A stretch of 37,266 nt of DNA from DATKPC01 sp035524275 (GTDB lineage Bacteria > Pseudomonadota > Gammaproteobacteria > Burkholderiales > Burkholderiaceae_F), in NCBI GenBank assembly GCA_035524275.1, contig DATKPC010000015.1, positions 1 to 37,266 of the forward strand, written 5' to 3'. Shown here piece after piece: positions 34,642 to 37,266 of the stretch (position 1 is its first letter; each line of letters begins with the position of its first letter). The notes under the pieces were generated by a model. That model saw only the letters and a program-made list of their open reading frames with translations. It was not told the DNA's origin and ran no database searches. A program made the position numbers and the translations under genes.

Positions 34642-37266
34642 ATGAAACGGATGTTGTTCAATGCGACGCACGCCGAGGAACTTCGGGTCGCGATCGTCGA
34701 CGGCCAGAAGCTGATCGATCTCGACATCGAGCAGGCCGGGCGCGAGCAGCGCAAGTCGAACATCTACAAGGGCGTCGTCACGCGCGTCGAGCCGAGCCTC
34801 GAAGCGTGCTTCGTCGACTACGGCGAGGAGCGACACGGCTTCCTGCCCTTCAAGGAGATCTCGCGCACCTACTTCAAGGCCGGCGTCGACGTCGGCCGCG
34901 CGCGCCTTCAGGACGTGATCTCCGAGGGCCAGGAACTGATCGTGCAGATCGAGAAGGAGGAGCGCGGCAACAAGGGCGCCGCCCTCACGACGTTCATTTC
35001 GCTCGCCGGCCGTTACCTGGTGCTGATGCCGAACAACCCGCGCGGCGGCGGCGTCTCGCGACGCGTCGAAGGGGAGGACCGGCAGGAACTGCGCGACGCG
35101 ATCGACCAGCTCGACCTGCCGCAGGGCATGAGCGTCATCGCCCGCACGGCGGGCATCGGCCGCAGCGCCGAGGAACTGCAGTGGGACCTGAAGTACCTGC
35201 TGCAGCTCTGGAAGGCGATCACCGATGCCACCGCGCAGGTGAAGGCGCCCGAGCTCATCTACCTGGAGTCCAGTCTCGTCATCCGCGCGATCCGCGACTA
35301 CTACAGCCCCGACATCGGCGAGGTGCTGATCGACACCGACGATGTGTTCGGCCAGGCGCAGACCTTCGTCGAACTCGTGATGCCCGACGTGGCGCCGCGC
35401 GTGAAGCGCTACCGCGACGACGTCCCGCTGTTCTCGCGATTCCAGATCGAGCACCAGATCGAGACGGCGCACTCGCGCACGGTGCCGCTGCCGTCGGGCG
35501 GCGCCATCGTGATCGACCACACCGAGGCGCTCGTCGCGATCGACGTCAACTCGGCGCGCGCGACGCGCGGCTCCGACATCGAGGAGACGGCGCTCAAGAC
35601 GAACGTGGAAGCCGCCGACGAAGCCGCTCGCCAGCTGCGCCTGCGCGACCTCGGCGGACTGATCGTCATCGACTTCATCGACATGGAGGACGCGAAGAAC
35701 CAGCGCGCCGTCGAGACGCGGCTGAAGGATGCCCTGCGCTACGACCGCGCGCGCGTCCAGATGAGCAAGATCTCGCGCTTCGGCCTGATGGAGTTGTCGC
35801 GCCAGCGCTTGCGTCCGGCGCTTTCCGAGGGCAGCCACGTGACGTGCCCGCGCTGCAACGGCGTCGGCGTGATCCGCGACACCGACAGCTCGGCGCTGCA
35901 CATCCTGCGCATCCTGCAGGAAGAGTCGATGAAGGAGAACACGGCCGCCGTGCACGCCCAGGTGCCGGTGGACGTCGCGACCTACCTCCTCAACGAGAAG
36001 CGTGCCGACATCGCGAAGCTGGAAGCCCGGCTGCGCGTCTCGATCGCATTGATCCCGAACAAGTACCTGGAAACCCCGCACTACAGCATCGAACGCCTGC
36101 GGCACGACGACGAACGCCTCGAAGGCGCTCGCACGAGCTACGAGCGCGTCGCAACACCGTCGCTCGACACGCCGTACACGCGCGCGCGCGCGGCCGAGGC
36201 GCGGGCCCCGCGGCAGGAGCCCGTCGTGCGCGGCATCGTGCCGGACACGCCGGCACCGATGGCGCCGGCGCCCGCCGCGGCTCCGGCCGTCGTCGAGCCG
36301 CAGGCGGCGCCGGCGCCGGCGGCAACCTCCGCACGGCCGGCCTCGCGACCTGCGAGCCCGCCGCCGTCGACGTGGTGGACCAAGGTGAAGTCGGTGCTGT
36401 TCGGCGCGCCGGCTCCGGCGTACACACCGCCACCTCCGCTGGCGACGCCCGTGCAACGCACCGGCGCGCCCCCGGCTCCCGCCGCGGCGGCGACTGGACG
36501 CGGTACCGAGCAGCGCGGCGAACGAGCGGACCGGCAGGGCCGCCGCGAGCCACGCGACGGGCGACGCGGGAACGATCGACGACCGGACCGCCGACCGCAG
36601 GCCAACGGTTCCGCCGCGACCGGGGTCGCCGGCGCGCCGACCGTCCCGGCACCGGGCCGCAGTGCGCCTGCTGGCGTTTCTACAGCCGGCGCGGAGGCGC
36701 CGCGGGCCGAACGCGCGCGTTCGCCGGAGGGCGAAGGCGCGGACGGATCGAAGCGGGAGCGCGACAAGAGCCGCCGCCGGCGTCGCGGCAAGGACGATCG
36801 CGGTCGCGCAGGCGATCGCCCGCAGGACGCGGAGGTGTCGCAGGAAGGCACGCAGGAGGCGGGGACGACGAACGGCGCCGTCGGGCTGGTCGATGTTGCA
36901 GCCGCCGGCTTGCCCACCGAGCCCGCGGCGGACACCGGGCGGCGCATCGAGCCGACGCCGCTGTCGACGCCCATGCGCGACGAGTCGCTGCCGGGCACCG
37001 GGCCGGCGACCGATAACCTTGACCACGCGACGACGGCCGCCGCCGAGGTATCCGGCGCGGCGCCCAGCGAGGCGACGCGCGTCGAGGAGGACCTCGAGGC
37101 GGGAGCGGAAACCGACGACGGGGCCGAAGGCGAGGCCGAAGCCGACAAGGATGGCGCGGCGGGCGACGCGCGGCGTCCACGCCGTCGCCGCCGCCGTCGC
37201 GGCGGTCGCGGTAGCGAGCGCACGGGAGCGCCGCGCGACACCGCTGCCGGCGGCGAAGTGGCCGAT
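34642..37266 (+). CDS. rne: Ribonuclease E (3' end beyond the window)
   Basis: Endonuclease that starts most mRNA decay and processes rRNA and tRNA precursors, and scaffolds the degradosome at the membrane. The 875 codons seen have no stop before the window edge. The N-terminus MKRMLFNATHAEELRVAIVD is typical. An S1 domain lies at about 36-120. Catalytic Asp301 (VAIDVNSA) and Asp344 (VIDFIDMED) correspond to E. coli 303 and 346, and the zinc-link CPRC is at 402-405. From about residue 510 the protein is a disordered Pro/Ala/Arg-rich scaffold with an acidic patch and an Arg cluster (PRRRRRRRGGRG) near residue 850, likely RNA-binding. AAGGAG at 34631-34636 supports ATG 34642. Confidence 0.97.
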   Translation, partial: MKRMLFNATHAEELRVAIVDGQKLIDLDIEQAGREQRKSNIYKGVVTRVEPSLEACFVDYGEERHGFLPFKEISRTYFKAGVDVGRARLQDVISEGQELIVQIEKEERGNKGAALTTFISLAGRYLVLMPNNPRGGGVSRRVEGEDRQELRDAIDQLDLPQGMSVIARTAGIGRSAEELQWDLKYLLQLWKAITDATAQVKAPELIYLESSLVIRAIRDYYSPDIGEVLIDTDDVFGQAQTFVELVMPDVAPRVKRYRDDVPLFSRFQIEHQIETAHSRTVPLPSGGAIVIDHTEALVAIDVNSARATRGSDIEETALKTNVEAADEAARQLRLRDLGGLIVIDFIDMEDAKNQRAVETRLKDALRYDRARVQMSKISRFGLMELSRQRLRPALSEGSHVTCPRCNGVGVIRDTDSSALHILRILQEESMKENTAAVHAQVPVDVATYLLNEKRADIAKLEARLRVSIALIPNKYLETPHYSIERLRHDDERLEGARTSYERVATPSLDTPYTRARAAEARAPRQEPVVRGIVPDTPAPMAPAPAAAPAVVEPQAAPAPAATSARPASRPASPPPSTWWTKVKSVLFGAPAPAYTPPPPLATPVQRTGAPPAPAAAATGRGTEQRGERADRQGRREPRDGRRGNDRRPDRRPQANGSAATGVAGAPTVPAPGRSAPAGVSTAGAEAPRAERARSPEGEGADGSKRERDKSRRRRRGKDDRGRAGDRPQDAEVSQEGTQEAGTTNGAVGLVDVAAAGLPTEPAADTGRRIEPTPLSTPMRDESLPGTGPATDNLDHATTAAAEVSGAAPSEATRVEEDLEAGAETDDGAEGEAEADKDGAAGDARRPRRRRRRRGGRGSERTGAPRDTAAGGEVAD

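Noticed and set aside
34456..37026. Minus-strand open frame of 856 codons opposite rne
   Set aside because: Antisense shadow of the GC-rich rne gene; its composition mirrors reversed rne codons and no domain is recognisable.

Overview
The window is GC-rich bacterial chromosome. Gene content and order point to a betaproteobacterium, most likely Burkholderiales-like. Signs of this are the divergent rluC/rne pair, the Maf/methyltransferase/S49 peptidase/Rieske/Gph series, the yceD-rpmF-plsX-fabHDG-acpP-fabF block running directly into rpoE-rseA-rseB-mucD, lepA-lepB-rnc-era-recO-pdxJ-acpS-nagZ, and uvrC-pgsA-tRNA-Gly-tRNA-Cys. No species can be named from sequence alone.

Layout. (1) 1-3222: uvrC and pgsA on the minus strand, followed by tRNA-Gly(GCC) and tRNA-Cys(GCA), which share a perfect-consensus promoter. 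(2) 3466-4032: efp, divergent from uvrC, with an unusual beta-lysine-site loop and a long structured leader. (3) 4318-9048: an accessory plus-strand sugar-uptake cassette (periplasmic binding protein, permease, single-domain ATPase, RbsD/FucU-type mutarotase, ROK regulator). (4) 9066-29596: about 20.5 kb of co-directional minus-strand genes with many 1-22 bp overlaps. It covers ribosomal protein L32, fatty acid and phospholipid initiation (plsX, fabH, fabD, fabG, acpP, fabF, and acpS further down), the envelope-stress sigma factor with its anti-sigma system and protease, translation and secretion factors (lepA, lepB), RNA processing and ribosome assembly (rnc, era), DNA repair (recO), vitamin B6 (pdxJ), cell-wall recycling (nagZ) and a glutathione transferase. 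(5) 29666-31083: maf and an RsmI-like methyltransferase on the plus strand. (6) 30990-34045: S49 peptidase, Rieske protein, gph and rluC on the minus strand; the peptidase gene overlaps the methyltransferase gene tail to tail. (7) 34642 to the window end: rne, cut off by the edge, behind a 596 bp leader/intergenic region.

How it works together. AcpS makes holo-AcpP; FabD, FabH, FabG and FabF build acyl chains on it, and PlsX diverts acyl groups to phospholipid, where PgsA acts. The sigma-E group, LepB and the S49 peptidase maintain the envelope. Rnc, Era, RluC, LepA, EF-P, L32, YceD and RNase E serve ribosome production and RNA turnover.

Most of the window is conserved core. I found no CRISPR array, phage, insertion sequence or defence system. 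The points most worth a second look are an array of 20-bp repeats between acpP and fabF whose RNA would form serial GNRA-tetraloop hairpins, a long hairpin between the sugar-binding protein and its permease, an EF-P with Arg at the modified-Lys position on an alphaproteobacterial-looking backbone, and the long rne leader, which carries a fragment resembling the fab-region repeat. All functional calls come from reading motifs and gene order by eye; no database search was run.
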